A DNA stretch of 64,000 nt from Pusillimonas sp. DMV24BSW_D (lineage in GTDB: Bacteria; Pseudomonadota; Gammaproteobacteria; Burkholderiales; Burkholderiaceae_B): the NCBI RefSeq assembly GCF_011388195.1, contig NZ_CP049990.1:2914001-2978000 (forward strand), given 5' to 3'. The position numbers and the translations under genes were made by a program. The notes under the pieces were generated by a model. It was given only the letters and a program-made list of their open reading frames with translations. It was not told the origin of the DNA and did no database searches. Position 1 is the stretch's first letter, and every line of letters starts with the position of its first letter. Shown piece by piece: positions 24,555 to 34,389 of this stretch.

Positions 24555-26300
24555 ATGCGTGCATCCCAGTATCACATCAATACACTAAAAGAAGCCCCTG
24601 CCGAAGCGGAGGTCACCAGCCATCAACTCATGACCCGGGCGGGCATGATTCGCAAGATCGCCGGCGGCATTTACACGTATATGCCGCTGGGTCTCAGAGT
24701 GTTAAAAAAAATAGAAAACATTGTGCGCGAAGAGATGGATCGCGCCGGCGCGATAGAGTTGCTCATGCCGATTGTCCAGCCTGCGGAGCTGTGGGAAGAA
24801 TCGGGGCGATGGACCGAATACGGCCCCGAACTTTTAAGAATAAAAGACCGCCATCAACGTGATTTTGTCTTACAGCCAACGTCTGAAGAGGTGATTACCG
24901 ATATCGCCCGAAACGAAATCCAAAGCTGGCGTCAGCTTCCTGTGAATTTCTATCATATTCAGACAAAATTCCGAGACGAGCGCCGGCCGCGGTTTGGGCT
25001 GATGCGTGGGCGCGAGTTCACCATGAAAGACGCCTACTCTTTCGACCGAAATGAGGAAGACGCTCAGGCCAGCTACGACAGAATGTATGACGCTTACATG
25101 AATATATTCACACGCCTGGGCCTGAACTTTCGCGCTGTCGCGGCAGATACTGGATCAATTGGCGGGTCGCGCAGCCATGAATTTCAGGTCATCGCAGATA
25201 CAGGCGAAGACTTGATCGTTTACAACCCCGACTCACAATACGCGGCCAACATTGAACTGGCGGAAGCGCCCTGCCTGATCAGCCAAAGAGGCAACGCGGA
25301 TGCCGCCATGCAGAAGATAGCCACACCCGAGATGCCTAAATGTGCAATGGTGGCCGAACACCTTCAACGCCCGCTTACAGATACCGTCAAATCAATTGTC
25401 GTCACCGCCGAGCCGGCCAACGAGGATGAAAGCGCGGGAATTTATTTGCTGATGATTCGCGGTGACCATGAGCTTAATGAAATAAAAGTCGGCAAACTTA
25501 AAGGACTCGAAGCCGGGTTCCGCATGGCCACTGACGACGAAATACAAACCGTTTTTGGCTGTTCGCCGGGTTATATCGGCCCGGTGAATCCGAAAGCCCC
25601 CGTTACCATCATCGCCGACCACACGGTTGCCAACATGAGCAACTTCATCTGCGGCGCCAACGAAAATGGATTCCACTTGAGCGGTGTTAATTGGGTACGT
25701 GACCTGCCGGAACCCGAAGTTGCAGATATCCGTAATGTCGTCGCGGGCGACCCCGACCCGCGCGGCGGGACTCTCTCGATACAACGCGGGATTGAAGTGG
25801 GGCACATTTTCTTTCTGGGTGACAAATACTCCAAAGCACTACAAGCCACGTTCCTTGACACCGACGGCAAGCCGGCAGTGATGCAAATGGGTTGTTATGG
25901 CATTGGCGTCAGCCGCATTTCTGCTGCGGCGATCGAACAAAACCATGATGAAAAAGGCATCATTTGGCCACGTGCTATTGCTCCGTTCGAGGTCGTGATC
26001 TGCCCAATGGGCTGGCATAAAAGTGAAACGGTCCGCCAAGCCTGCGAAAAACTGTATCAAGACTTAAAGAAACAAGGCGTCGACGCCATTCTCGATGACC
26101 GCGACATTCGTCCCGGCGTGATGTTTGCCGACTGGGAACTGATTGGGGTGCCGTTGCGCGTCACAGTGGGCGACAGAGGATTAAACGACGGCCTCATTGA
26201 GTGTCAAATTCGGGCCGAAGGTCAGACCCACAAAGTAGCGGTCGAAAATGGCACGACTTACGTTCTGGAACAGTTACAATTGCTGTCCCGTTCCAAATGA
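24555..26300 (+). CDS. proS: Prolyl-tRNA synthetase (bacterial type, with editing domain)
   Basis: Class II aminoacyl-tRNA synthetase charging tRNA-Pro. The 581-residue protein has class II motif 1 (around [20 protein letters not shown]), motif 2 ([21 protein letters not shown]) and motif 3 ([17 protein letters not shown]). The insertion of about 180 residues between motifs 2 and 3 is the INS editing domain that clears Ala-tRNA-Pro. A C-terminal anticodon-binding domain follows. Confidence 0.97.
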   Translation: MRASQYHINTLKEAPAEAEVTSHQLMTRAGMIRKIAGGIYTYMPLGLRVLKKIENIVREEMDRAGAIELLMPIVQPAELWEESGRWTEYGPELLRIKDRHQRDFVLQPTSEEVITDIARNEIQSWRQLPVNFYHIQTKFRDERRPRFGLMRGREFTMKDAYSFDRNEEDAQASYDRMYDAYMNIFTRLGLNFRAVAADTGSIGGSRSHEFQVIADTGEDLIVYNPDSQYAANIELAEAPCLISQRGNADAAMQKIATPEMPKCAMVAEHLQRPLTDTVKSIVVTAEPANEDESAGIYLLMIRGDHELNEIKVGKLKGLEAGFRMATDDEIQTVFGCSPGYIGPVNPKAPVTIIADHTVANMSNFICGANENGFHLSGVNWVRDLPEPEVADIRNVVAGDPDPRGGTLSIQRGIEVGHIFFLGDKYSKALQATFLDTDGKPAVMQMGCYGIGVSRISAAAIEQNHDEKGIIWPRAIAPFEVVICPMGWHKSETVRQACEKLYQDLKKQGVDAILDDRDIRPGVMFADWELIGVPLRVTVGDRGLNDGLIECQIRAEGQTHKVAVENGTTYVLEQLQLLSRSK

Positions 26301-26310
26301 CAGGATCACC

Positions 26311-26715
26311 GTGTATTCTACGTTGCCAATTCGCGTGTATTACGAAGACACTGACGCCGGTGGAGTTGTTTTCTATGCAAACTACTTGAAATTTTTCGAG
26401 CGTGGAAGAACCGAGTGGTTGCGTCAGCTGGGCGTAAATCAAACCGATCTGGCAGCGAAAGAAAACCGGATTTTCGTCGTGAAAGGGCTGGATATCCGCT
26501 ATAGGAAGCCCGCCCGCCTCGATGACCTTCTGTCTATTCGCAGTAAGGTGACACGTGTGGGCAAAGCCTCAATCGATTTTCATCAGGTCGCGGAGCTTAA
26601 TGGTGAACCTTTATGCGAAAGTAGTATCCAAATTTGTTGCGTCGACGCACAGAGTTTGCGGCCGGCCGCTTTACCCAACCCTCTCAAAACCCTTTTGAAT
26701 CAGCTTCAGGATTAA
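26311..26715 (+). CDS. ybgC: YbgC, hotdog-fold acyl-CoA thioesterase of the Tol-Pal operon
   Basis: Small cytoplasmic thioesterase routinely encoded ahead of tolQ. The catalytic block is YYEDTDAGGVVFYANYLKFF with the active-site Asp, followed by RGRTEWLRQLG. Start chosen at GTG 26311, which gives the usual 134 residues and has AGGA upstream; the longer frame runs into proS. It ends 2 bases before tolQ. Confidence 0.93.
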   Translation: MYSTLPIRVYYEDTDAGGVVFYANYLKFFERGRTEWLRQLGVNQTDLAAKENRIFVVKGLDIRYRKPARLDDLLSIRSKVTRVGKASIDFHQVAELNGEPLCESSIQICCVDAQSLRPAALPNPLKTLLNQLQD

Positions 26716-26717
26716 TC

Positions 26718-27392
26718 ATGCAGCCTACCAGCGACTTGTCGTTGATAACCCTTATCCTTGATGCCAGTATCCCGGTTCAGCTCGTCATGCTGATCCTGAT
26801 TGGCATTTCCGTTCTGTCCTGGACATATATTTTCAGTAAGCGTGCCACTTTGAAGCGAGCACACGAACAAACACGATTGTTCGAAGATGACTTCTGGGCG
26901 GGTGGTGATCTGGCAGCCTTGCAAAAATCGGTCTCATCGAGCCCCGACGATTACGGCGCTCTGGCACGAATTTTCGACGCAGGCATGACGGAATTCATTA
27001 AAGCCCGGCGAGTAAACGGAAATGCAGAAGCCTTACTGGACGGCCCCCGACGCGCGATGCGGGCGAGCTATCAGCGAGAAATGGATAGCCTCGAATCGCA
27101 CTTGAACTTTCTGGCGTCAGCAGGTTCTGTGAGCCCATACATTGGCCTTTTAGGAACAGTGTGGGGCATTATGCACGCCTTCCTGGGGCTATCGGCCATG
27201 CAACAGGCCACTTTGGCTGCGGTAGCGCCGGGGATTGCCGAAGCGCTGATCGCCACTGCCATTGGTTTGTTTGCGGCCATCCCGGCCGTGGTCGCGTATA
27301 ACCGATACACCAATGAAATCGATCGCCTTTCAATGCGTTTTGACAGCTTCATTGATGAATTTCTGAACATTCTGCAACGACAGGTTCGCTAA
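26718..27392 (+). CDS. tolQ: TolQ, proton-channel subunit of Tol-Pal
   Basis: Inner-membrane MotA/ExbB/TolQ-family protein that forms the proton-driven motor with TolR. The 224-residue product has three membrane helices (about 16-37, 135-160 and 170-195) with the family block LGTVWGIMHAFLGL and the pore-lining ALIATAIGLFAAIPAVVAYN. The stop overlaps the tolR start by one base (TAATG). Confidence 0.95.
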   Translation: MQPTSDLSLITLILDASIPVQLVMLILIGISVLSWTYIFSKRATLKRAHEQTRLFEDDFWAGGDLAALQKSVSSSPDDYGALARIFDAGMTEFIKARRVNGNAEALLDGPRRAMRASYQREMDSLESHLNFLASAGSVSPYIGLLGTVWGIMHAFLGLSAMQQATLAAVAPGIAEALIATAIGLFAAIPAVVAYNRYTNEIDRLSMRFDSFIDEFLNILQRQVR

Positions 27393-27880
27393 TGGCGTCT
27401 TCACGTAGTCACTTATCCCGACCAAGCCGGCGCCTCAAGAACGAAATCAACGTCGTACCCTACATCGACGTCATGCTGGTATTGCTGGTTATCTTCATGG
27501 TCACCGCACCCATGATTACGCCAGGACTGATTGAACTGCCCACGGTAGGACGCGCGTCTGACGTTCCGGTTGAGCCCGTCGAGGTGCAAATCCAGGAAGA
27601 TGGTAGTTTGGCAATACGAAGCCGGTCGGCCGGCAGCGAATTCGAGGACATTCCCAAAGATGGATTAGTCGATGCGGTCAGGACACGTATTTCAAATGAA
27701 ACACCGGTTGTTATCGCAGCCGATGGCAAAGTTCCATACGAGCAAGTCATGGCCGTAATGGATCAACTGCGCAGTAACGGGGTTACGCGCCTTGGTCTAC
27801 TGGTCGATCAAGGCGCATCAGAAGTTACCGACAATGCTCCTTTAAGCCAACCATCCACGCCTCCGGCGGAACAGAACTAG
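27392..27880 (+). CDS. tolR: TolR, proton-channel subunit of Tol-Pal
   Basis: ExbD/TolR-family protein with one N-terminal membrane helix bearing the conserved Asp ([18 protein letters not shown]) and a periplasmic domain. The 162-residue length is slightly above the usual 140-150, because of a Ser/Pro-rich C-terminal tail. Start overlaps the tolQ stop. Confidence 0.95.
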   Translation: MASSRSHLSRPSRRLKNEINVVPYIDVMLVLLVIFMVTAPMITPGLIELPTVGRASDVPVEPVEVQIQEDGSLAIRSRSAGSEFEDIPKDGLVDAVRTRISNETPVVIAADGKVPYEQVMAVMDQLRSNGVTRLGLLVDQGASEVTDNAPLSQPSTPPAEQN

Positions 27881-27897
27881 GTTATTGCCGCAGCCAT

Positions 27898-29061
27898 ATG
27901 AAACGTTTTGGGTCGGTCTCACACGGAAAACACCCCGCCGCGCTTGAACAGCAAGACGAGCGCAAAGGTTTTCTTTATGCCGTTTTGGCGCACTTGGCGG
28001 TAGCCGGCGTTTTGATGCTAGGTGTTCTCACTTCTGCGCCCAAAACGCCCGCGCCCGTGCAAGTCGAGCTGTGGATGGATGGAAACACCCCAGAAACGGC
28101 GCCAACGACCGAACAGACACCTCAATCTGAGCTTGAACCTGAACCTGAACCGGAGCCCGAGCCTGCGCTTGAACCCAAGCCTGACCCACAGCCTGCGCCG
28201 GAACCCGAGCCTAAGCCGCAGCCTGCTCCCGAACCCGAGCCCAAACCGGAGCCGCAGCCTCAACCTGAACCAACGCCCGAACCGACAGTAGACGCCGACC
28301 CCGACATTGCTCTTGAGAAAGCACGTAAAGAACGTGAGGAAGCTGAGCGTCAAGCTAAAGAAGAAGCTGAACGCCGAGCCCGTGAGGAAGCCGAGCGTCA
28401 GGCCAAAGCAGAAGCTGAACGAAAAGCCCGCGAAGAAGCCGAGCGTCAAGCCAAAGCTGAAGCTGAGCGCCGAGCCCGTGAGGAAGCCGAGCGTCAGGCC
28501 AAAGAAGAGGCTGAACGTAAAGCCCGTGAAGAAGCTGAACGTAAAGCCAAGGCTGAAGCTGAACGAAAAGCTCGTGAAGAGGCGGAACGTAAAGCCAAGG
28601 CTGAAGCTGAACGAAAAGCTCGTGAAGAGGCTGAACGTAAAGCCAAAGCTGAGGCTGAGCGAAAAGCACGCGAAGAAGCGAAGCGTCGCGAAGCGATTAA
28701 ACAGGCCATGCGAGGTGATGCTTTGGGTGCCGCCGGCATTCAGGGCGGCACTGCAGACCGCAACCAACGTGGTGGTGGCGGAACCGATAGTGGTTACGCC
28801 GCACAAATCCGTGCATGTGTTCAACCTAGGGTGGTCTACCCCATCCCGCCTCGTTCGGGCCCGAACCCGCGGGTTCAGTTCCGCGCGACGCTAAGCCCTG
28901 AAGGACGCGTGCGCAGCGTTGAAATTAGCCGTTCGTCCGGCATTCCGGCTTTCGATCGTGCAGTCGAAAACGGAATTCGGGCCTGCGACCCCTTCCCAAA
29001 ACCCCCTTCCGGCAGATATCCTGCCTATATCGACGGGGATTACTATATGTATGATCAATAG
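27898..29061 (+). CDS. tolA: TolA, periplasm-spanning Tol-Pal protein
   Basis: Couples the TolQR motor to the outer membrane. The 387-residue protein has one N-terminal membrane helix (about 22-43), a Pro-Glu-Lys-rich stretch (about 75-130), a long alanine/glutamate/arginine helix made of 8-residue repeats (about 147-266) and a C-terminal domain with the two cysteines and [19 protein letters not shown] typical of TolA domain III. The domain order matches the family even though the middle is low complexity. Confidence 0.94.
   Translation: MKRFGSVSHGKHPAALEQQDERKGFLYAVLAHLAVAGVLMLGVLTSAPKTPAPVQVELWMDGNTPETAPTTEQTPQSELEPEPEPEPEPALEPKPDPQPAPEPEPKPQPAPEPEPKPEPQPQPEPTPEPTVDADPDIALEKARKEREEAERQAKEEAERRAREEAERQAKAEAERKAREEAERQAKAEAERRAREEAERQAKEEAERKAREEAERKAKAEAERKAREEAERKAKAEAERKAREEAERKAKAEAERKAREEAKRREAIKQAMRGDALGAAGIQGGTADRNQRGGGGTDSGYAAQIRACVQPRVVYPIPPRSGPNPRVQFRATLSPEGRVRSVEISRSSGIPAFDRAVENGIRACDPFPKPPSGRYPAYIDGDYYMYDQ
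28336..28695 (+). repeat. Tandem 24-bp repeats inside tolA
   Basis: Fifteen consecutive imperfect 24-bp units encode the 8-residue pattern [16 protein letters not shown]. Units 9-14 alternate as 48-bp higher-order repeats that are almost identical at the DNA level, suggesting recent duplication or repeat slippage. Confidence 0.9.
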
Positions 29062-29085
29062 TATGACCAACAGGAGATTGCCGAG

Positions 29086-30396
29086 ATGACTATTGTCACG
29101 TTCGCCAAAAGTGTTGTCCGAAACCTCAGGCGTTTAAGCCAGGTTGCTTTGATTGCCGCTGCGGCCAATCTGACGTTCGGCACAACCGCAACCGCCCAAC
29201 TACGAGTCGATATCTCCGGCGTGGGAGCAACACAATACCCAATTGCGATTGCCGACATGCAGGGAGACCCTGCAGGGCGGACGATCGCCGAGGTCATCCG
29301 TGCCGACTTGACCCGATCCGGGCAGTTCAAACTTGTTAATGCGACCGGCGCTGCACTTACCGCCGAGACACCGGTTTCACACGACGATTGGCGTGGCCGC
29401 GGTGCTGACTATATTGCCTACGGTTCAGTTTCCCAGGCTGCCGGTCAATACACCGTTACTTATCGCTTAACCGATACGGTTCGTAAAACCGAACTCGACG
29501 GTGTTGCTTTCGCCGGCTCCGAAAAAGAGCTTCGACGCATAGCGCACCAAATCGCCGACCGCATTTACGAAAAAATCACGGGCATTCGTGGGGTATTCTC
29601 AACCCGTCTGGCTTATGTTGTGAAGCGTGGCGATGTTTATGAGCTTCAGATTGCCGACGCCGACGGGCAAAACCCGCAAGTCATGTTACGTTCCAAGCAT
29701 TCAATCATTTCTCCGGCATGGTCGCCCGACGGCAAAAAACTGGCTTACGTCAGTTTTGAGCTTGGCAAGCCCGTTGTGTACGTACAAACATTGGCTACAG
29801 GCCAGCGCGTACCGATTGCAAACTTTAAAGGCAATAACAGCGCTCCGGCATGGTCGCCCAACGGAGACAAAATGGCCGTAGCGTTGTCTCGCGATGGCAT
29901 TTCCCAAATTTATGTCATTGACAATGACGGTTCGAATTTGCGTCGGGTGATGCGTTCACCACTTATCGATACCGAACCGCACTTCTCACCCGACGGCAAC
30001 TCTATTGTATTTACAAGTGACCGCAGCGGCAGCCCACAAATCTACCAAGTTCCCGTAAACGGAGGGGAGGCGCGTAGAATAACTTTTAACGGAAGTTACA
30101 ACATCTCACCGGCACTCTCGCCCGACAGTAACAATTTAGTGTACGTTACACGCAGAGACGGGGCATACCGTATTGCAATGCAGAACATGGCAACGGGATC
30201 CGAACAAATTCTTACTGATGGACCCGATGACCAGTCTCCCAGCTTTGCTCCTAACGGCATGCAAGTTTTGTACAGCGCTGTTCAAAATGGTCGCAGTGTT
30301 CTGGCGGTGGTTTCCACCGATGGTCGTGTTCGGCAAACACTCTCCACGCTTGAGGGCAAAGTACAAGAACCCACTTGGGGCCCGTTTACTAACTAA
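29086..30396 (+). CDS. tolB: TolB, periplasmic beta-propeller of Tol-Pal
   Basis: Soluble periplasmic protein that binds Pal and TolA. The 436-residue product has a signal peptide (about 1-37, ending TTATAQ), an N-terminal domain and a six-bladed WD40-like propeller with repeated PAWSPDGKKLAYVS, APAWSPNGDKMAVALS and PHFSPDGNSIVFTS blades. Confidence 0.96.
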   Translation: MTIVTFAKSVVRNLRRLSQVALIAAAANLTFGTTATAQLRVDISGVGATQYPIAIADMQGDPAGRTIAEVIRADLTRSGQFKLVNATGAALTAETPVSHDDWRGRGADYIAYGSVSQAAGQYTVTYRLTDTVRKTELDGVAFAGSEKELRRIAHQIADRIYEKITGIRGVFSTRLAYVVKRGDVYELQIADADGQNPQVMLRSKHSIISPAWSPDGKKLAYVSFELGKPVVYVQTLATGQRVPIANFKGNNSAPAWSPNGDKMAVALSRDGISQIYVIDNDGSNLRRVMRSPLIDTEPHFSPDGNSIVFTSDRSGSPQIYQVPVNGGEARRITFNGSYNISPALSPDSNNLVYVTRRDGAYRIAMQNMATGSEQILTDGPDDQSPSFAPNGMQVLYSAVQNGRSVLAVVSTDGRVRQTLSTLEGKVQEPTWGPFTN

Positions 30397-30433
30397 TTTT
30401 TTCAGTGTGACTCTTCTCTTTAAAGGAACTTAA

Positions 30434-30931
30434 ATGAGCTCGCGCATTACAAAAAGCCTCAGTATCGCTGCCCTGGCCGCCTCTTTGGCAGCTTGCAGCT
30501 CCGTCCCCCTGGATCAGACCGGATCAGGTTCTGGTACCGGAGGCGACGGCGCATCGACCGGCCAGATCATGGACCCCTTCAACCCGCAAAGCCCTTTGGC
30601 ACAGCAAAAGTCGGTTTATTTCGAGTACGATAGCTACGTTGTACCGGATCAATACCGCAGCGTTGTTGAAATGCACTCATCCTACCTATCCAATAATGGT
30701 CAGCAAAAAGTGCGTATTGAAGGTCATGCCGATGCACGCGGGGGGTCAGAATACAACCTCGCGCTGGGTCAGCGACGCTCGGATGCTGTTGCAAGAATGA
30801 TGCAGTTGCTGGGTGTTCGCGCCGAGCAAATTGAAACAATCAGTTTCGGGAAAGAGCGTCCTCGCGCAATGGGTAACACCGAAGCAGACTACGCGGAAAA
30901 CCGTCGCGCAGACTTCAATTACCAGCGCTAG
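30434..30931 (+). CDS. pal: Pal, peptidoglycan-associated lipoprotein
   Basis: Outer-membrane lipoprotein binding peptidoglycan through an OmpA-like domain. The lipobox LAAC is at about residues 18-21. The OmpA-like domain (about 55-165) contains VYFEYDSYVV, IEGHADARGGSEYNLALGQRR and the C-terminal YAENRRADFNY. AAGGAAC lies just upstream of the ATG. Confidence 0.96.
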   Translation: MSSRITKSLSIAALAASLAACSSVPLDQTGSGSGTGGDGASTGQIMDPFNPQSPLAQQKSVYFEYDSYVVPDQYRSVVEMHSSYLSNNGQQKVRIEGHADARGGSEYNLALGQRRSDAVARMMQLLGVRAEQIETISFGKERPRAMGNTEADYAENRRADFNYQR

Positions 30932-30955
30932 TAAGTAGCTTCAAGTAAAAAGCGC

Positions 30956-30989
30956 ACGCCGTAGCGCGAAATCGCTACGGCGTTTTTTT
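30956..30989 (+). terminator. Terminator between pal and cpoB
   Basis: A perfect 11-bp stem (ACGCCGTAGCG and complement) with a 6-base loop, then seven T. It should reduce read-through from tol-pal into cpoB. Confidence 0.88.
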
Positions 30990-31009
30990 CAAGAACAGGT
31001 AACGGCCAT

Positions 31010-31693
31010 ATGAATGTCCTAATCAAATCGCGCACCTTCCTGGCAACCGCTGCCGCAACCAGTTTGTTGTTTTTTTCCACCACCGCTTCTGCCTTTGCCG
31101 ACGACGAGGCCCGCCGCGCCATTCTGGAGCTTCGCGAACAGATTCGGCAAATGACCGAGCGAAACCAGCAAGCCCGACTGCAGTTGGCCGACCGTATCGA
31201 AACTTTACAGCAGGAAGTCGCGAGTCTTCGTGGCCAAATCGAGCGAATGCGTTTTGAGCTCGATGTTAAAGATGGTAGAGGCTTGGGCTTGAATCAAGAC
31301 ACCCCTCAAGTCAGCAATCCTCAAGAGCAGGCCGCATTCGATCAAGCAATGAATTTTTTTCGCGCAGGCCAATATAAGGAAGCCGCTGAAAGCTTTGGTA
31401 CATTCGCCAATAATTACCCCAACAGCCAATTGAATGCCGATGCGCGGTTTTACCGAGGCAGTAGCCTGTACGCATCAAAAAGTTTCGGCCCTGCGGTCAC
31501 CGAGCTCCAAGCCATGGAGCAAAACCACCCCGAGCACGCCCGGGCCCCCGACGCATTGCTTATTGTTGCGGCTGCGCAAATCGAACAAAACAACTTGTCG
31601 GGTGCACGCGACACGCTGCAACGAATTACTGAAAAATACCCACAAAGTAATGCAGCGCAAACCGCACAGGAACGCTTGAAGCTCCTGCAATAA
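31010..31693 (+). CDS. cpoB: CpoB (YbgF), coordinator of PBP1B and Tol
   Basis: Periplasmic protein linking Tol-Pal to peptidoglycan synthesis. The 227-residue product has a signal peptide (cleavage near SAFA-DDE), an N-terminal coiled coil (EQIRQMTERNQQARLQL) and C-terminal TPR repeats beginning AFDQAMNFFRAGQYKEAAES. The stop overlaps the following permease start by one base. Confidence 0.94.
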   Translation: MNVLIKSRTFLATAAATSLLFFSTTASAFADDEARRAILELREQIRQMTERNQQARLQLADRIETLQQEVASLRGQIERMRFELDVKDGRGLGLNQDTPQVSNPQEQAAFDQAMNFFRAGQYKEAAESFGTFANNYPNSQLNADARFYRGSSLYASKSFGPAVTELQAMEQNHPEHARAPDALLIVAAAQIEQNNLSGARDTLQRITEKYPQSNAAQTAQERLKLLQ

Positions 31694-32739
31694 TGTCTGT
31701 AAAGAAAACCTCCGGCGTTCTTGTCGCATACCGGAGGCAACAGCTTAGGAAGCTATGGCTACTCCTGTTTCTCGTCTTCCTGGTTGTCGCGACAATCCTT
31801 ATCGATTTGGCGATCGGTCCTGCCGATATTGGAATTTCGGGTGTTGTCGAAACACTGTTATGGCCGGCGCAATCGAATAGTTTGGACGTCGCCGTTATCT
31901 GGCAGCTACGCGTTCCACAGTCGTTGATGGCGCTTACGGTTGGCGCCGCGCTGGGTATTGCAGGCGCGGAAATGCAAACAGTGCTCGACAACCCGCTAGC
32001 CAGCCCTTTTACACTAGGCGTCTCTTCGGCAGCGGCTTTAGGTGCTGCTCTCGCCTTGAGCTTTAATTTAACCATTCCCGGGTTACCTGCTGAAATCGGA
32101 CTCGTAGGCAGTGCCATGGTTGTGGCTTTGGCATGTACCGCCTTGCTTGATCGCGTTGCATCGCGACAAGGTGCGAACGCAAATAATATTGTTTTATTCG
32201 GTATCGCATTGATATTCAGCTTCAATGCCTTGTTGGCTCTGATGCAATATCTGGTGAGTGCATCGTCGCTTCAACTATTAATATTCTGGATGATGGGCAG
32301 CCTTGCTCGCAGCAACATGGCCGGCGTTGCTGTGGTATCTGTTGTGCTGCTTGGCGTTCTATTCCTGGCCATGCGCCAAGCCTGGCAACTGACCGCTTTG
32401 CGCTACGGCGACGAAAGAGCTCGTACTCTGGGTGTTGACACCCACGCGTTAAGAAGGCGCAGCCTGTTCCGCGTTGGCATCCTGACAGCAGTTTCCGTAT
32501 CACTCACCGGGGTGATCGGCTTCATTGGATTGGTCGCTCCTCATATCGCCCGTCGGCTGGTAGGGGAAGACCATCGCTGGTTTCTGCCTACCAGTGCTTT
32601 AACAGGTGCGCTTCTTCTAATAAGCGCCTCCGGCTTGTCAAAAATGTTGGTCACGGACACACTGTTACCTGTAGGAATCGTCACAACTTTTGTGGGCGTA
32701 CCCGTTTTTGCCTGGATCGTCTTGCGCAAACAATCCTGA
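31693..32739 (+). CDS. FecCD/BtuC-family ABC transporter permease
   Basis: Inner-membrane permease of the iron-siderophore, haem or cobalamin importer class. The 348-residue protein has about nine to ten helices and the family blocks RVPQSLMALTVGAALGIAGA, NPLASPFTLGVSSAAA and FIGLVAPHIARRLVGEDHR, the last being the ATPase contact. It starts inside the cpoB stop (TAATG) and is followed 12 bases later by its ATPase. No substrate-binding protein or TonB receptor lies nearby, so the substrate is unknown. Confidence 0.92.
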   Translation: MSVKKTSGVLVAYRRQQLRKLWLLLFLVFLVVATILIDLAIGPADIGISGVVETLLWPAQSNSLDVAVIWQLRVPQSLMALTVGAALGIAGAEMQTVLDNPLASPFTLGVSSAAALGAALALSFNLTIPGLPAEIGLVGSAMVVALACTALLDRVASRQGANANNIVLFGIALIFSFNALLALMQYLVSASSLQLLIFWMMGSLARSNMAGVAVVSVVLLGVLFLAMRQAWQLTALRYGDERARTLGVDTHALRRRSLFRVGILTAVSVSLTGVIGFIGLVAPHIARRLVGEDHRWFLPTSALTGALLLISASGLSKMLVTDTLLPVGIVTTFVGVPVFAWIVLRKQS

Positions 32740-32751
32740 ATACATTCATTT

Positions 32752-33540
32752 ATGGCTTCCACCTTTAGGGCCGCTGGCATTACAACGCACTTGAACGATA
32801 AAACGGTTTTGTCGGAGCTTAACCTGCCCGATGTAGAAACCGGGCAATTGTGCGCCCTGATGGGTCCGAACGGCTGTGGAAAATCTACTTTGTTAAAAAG
32901 TTTGGCAGGTCTCGTTAAATGCAAAATCAAGACGCTAACCTACACCGACAGACTAGTACCGAAAAATGAAAAGCACTTACCTCAGCCTCTATTCGGATAT
33001 TTGCCTCAATATCTGCCAGAAGGACCAAATCTCACGGTTATGGAGGCGCTTTTGGTAGCTCAGGCAAATTCCACTACGGCTTCGAAAAGCAGGCTATTTG
33101 AAGAAGCAGAATCAATACTTGAGGAACTAAGCATATTGCCGCTGGCCAACGCCCGCGCCGACCAGCTATCGGGCGGACAAAAACAGTTACTCGCGCTTGG
33201 CCAACTACTATGCCGAAAACCCCGTATCCTGCTGTTGGATGAACCCTTTGCTGCGTTGGATATGGCACATACCTATAAAGTAATGAGTTTGCTGAAAAAC
33301 CTCACAGCAAGGCAACAGCTCATCACAATTTTTGTGACACACGACCTTAACTTCGCTTTACGCAACGCGAACGTTGTGCTGCTCATGAAGAATGGCGGCC
33401 TAAACAGTTACGGCACGCCTGAGTCAGTATTGAATTCAAGTCGCATAGCCGACGTTTTTGGTGTGCAAACCCGCCTGGAACATTGCAGCCATGGTCAACC
33501 TTTTATATTTATCGATGGCCCTGCCGTCAAACAGTTGTAA
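32752..33540 (+). CDS. FecE-type ABC transporter ATPase
   Basis: ATPase partner of the preceding permease. Walker A GPNGCGKST at 38-46, signature LSGGQKQ at 139-145 and Walker B LLLDEPFAALD at 160-170 are complete, followed by THDLNFAL with the switch histidine. The 262 residues are typical of FecE/FhuC. It is 10 bases from the downstream hydrolase gene, so the three genes probably form one unit. Confidence 0.92.
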   Translation: MASTFRAAGITTHLNDKTVLSELNLPDVETGQLCALMGPNGCGKSTLLKSLAGLVKCKIKTLTYTDRLVPKNEKHLPQPLFGYLPQYLPEGPNLTVMEALLVAQANSTTASKSRLFEEAESILEELSILPLANARADQLSGGQKQLLALGQLLCRKPRILLLDEPFAALDMAHTYKVMSLLKNLTARQQLITIFVTHDLNFALRNANVVLLMKNGGLNSYGTPESVLNSSRIADVFGVQTRLEHCSHGQPFIFIDGPAVKQL

Positions 33541-33549
33541 AAAAACTTC

Positions 33550-34389
33550 ATGCCTACCCTAGCACCCAATTTTGCCGAACAAACCTGCCACATTAACAAT
33601 GACACATACCATTACCTGAAAACAGGAGAAGACGAGCCGGAGGTTTTACTGATCCATGGTTCATTATGCGATTACCGCTATTGGCGCTGGCAATTACCTG
33701 CGTTCGCATCGTCGGTGTGCACCCTTTCCCCTAGTTTGCGCGGCTATTGGCCTGAAACGAGCTCCCACCCCAACCCTGACTTCTCAGTGCAGCAGCACGC
33801 ACTTGACATGCGGGCACTGATCGAAACGCTCTCGCCAACCCACCCTATCCACATATTGGGACACTCTCGGGGGGCTCTGGTGGCAATGGAGTTGGCAGAA
33901 CTGGCCCCGGAACGGGTGCGGTCATTAATATTGGCTGACCCCGGCTTTCATTCAAGCTCACTTCCTCCCAGCCATGGTTTTCAACTAGAAGCAGCCGACC
34001 GCCTTAAACAAGGAGATGTCGAGGGGGGGCTGGCGCTGTTTATTGACTCGGTAAGCGGGGAGAACACCTGGGCACGCACCACCGGATGGTTTAAGTCGAT
34101 GGTACGCGAGAACGCCGACACGATAATATCGCAGGTTTTGGAAGCAGACAAAGAATACGACTTAAACCGCGTCTCGAAACTGAAATGCCCAACCTTACTA
34201 CTAGGTGGCGCCGAGAGCCCTGCACGCTATAAACACATTCTGGATATTCTGGAGCTACTCCTGCCCGACGTGCGCCGCGCAACAATTCCACTGGCCACCC
34301 ATGGCATGAACCTGGCCAACCCGAAAGCGTTCAATAAACAAGCTCTGGCGTTCTGGGAGGATGTATCAAACGCAGAGTCCGGTGCCTAA
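33550..34389 (+). CDS. Alpha/beta hydrolase
   Basis: A 279-residue alpha/beta hydrolase with the oxyanion block LLIHGSLCDYRYW, nucleophile elbow GHSRG (Ser106) and a C-terminal His in LATHGMN. There is no signal peptide, so it is cytoplasmic. It is encoded directly behind a FecCD/FecE-type transporter; intracellular hydrolysis of an imported siderophore or ester is possible but only an inference. Its stop overlaps the convergent copper-chaperone gene by 4 bases. Confidence 0.85.
   Translation: MPTLAPNFAEQTCHINNDTYHYLKTGEDEPEVLLIHGSLCDYRYWRWQLPAFASSVCTLSPSLRGYWPETSSHPNPDFSVQQHALDMRALIETLSPTHPIHILGHSRGALVAMELAELAPERVRSLILADPGFHSSSLPPSHGFQLEAADRLKQGDVEGGLALFIDSVSGENTWARTTGWFKSMVRENADTIISQVLEADKEYDLNRVSKLKCPTLLLGGAESPARYKHILDILELLLPDVRRATIPLATHGMNLANPKAFNKQALAFWEDVSNAESGA

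Noticed and set aside
28018-28824. A 268-codon frame antisense to tolA
   Set aside because: It is the low-complexity mirror of the tolA repeat region (Phe/Leu/Arg-rich) with no independent signals.
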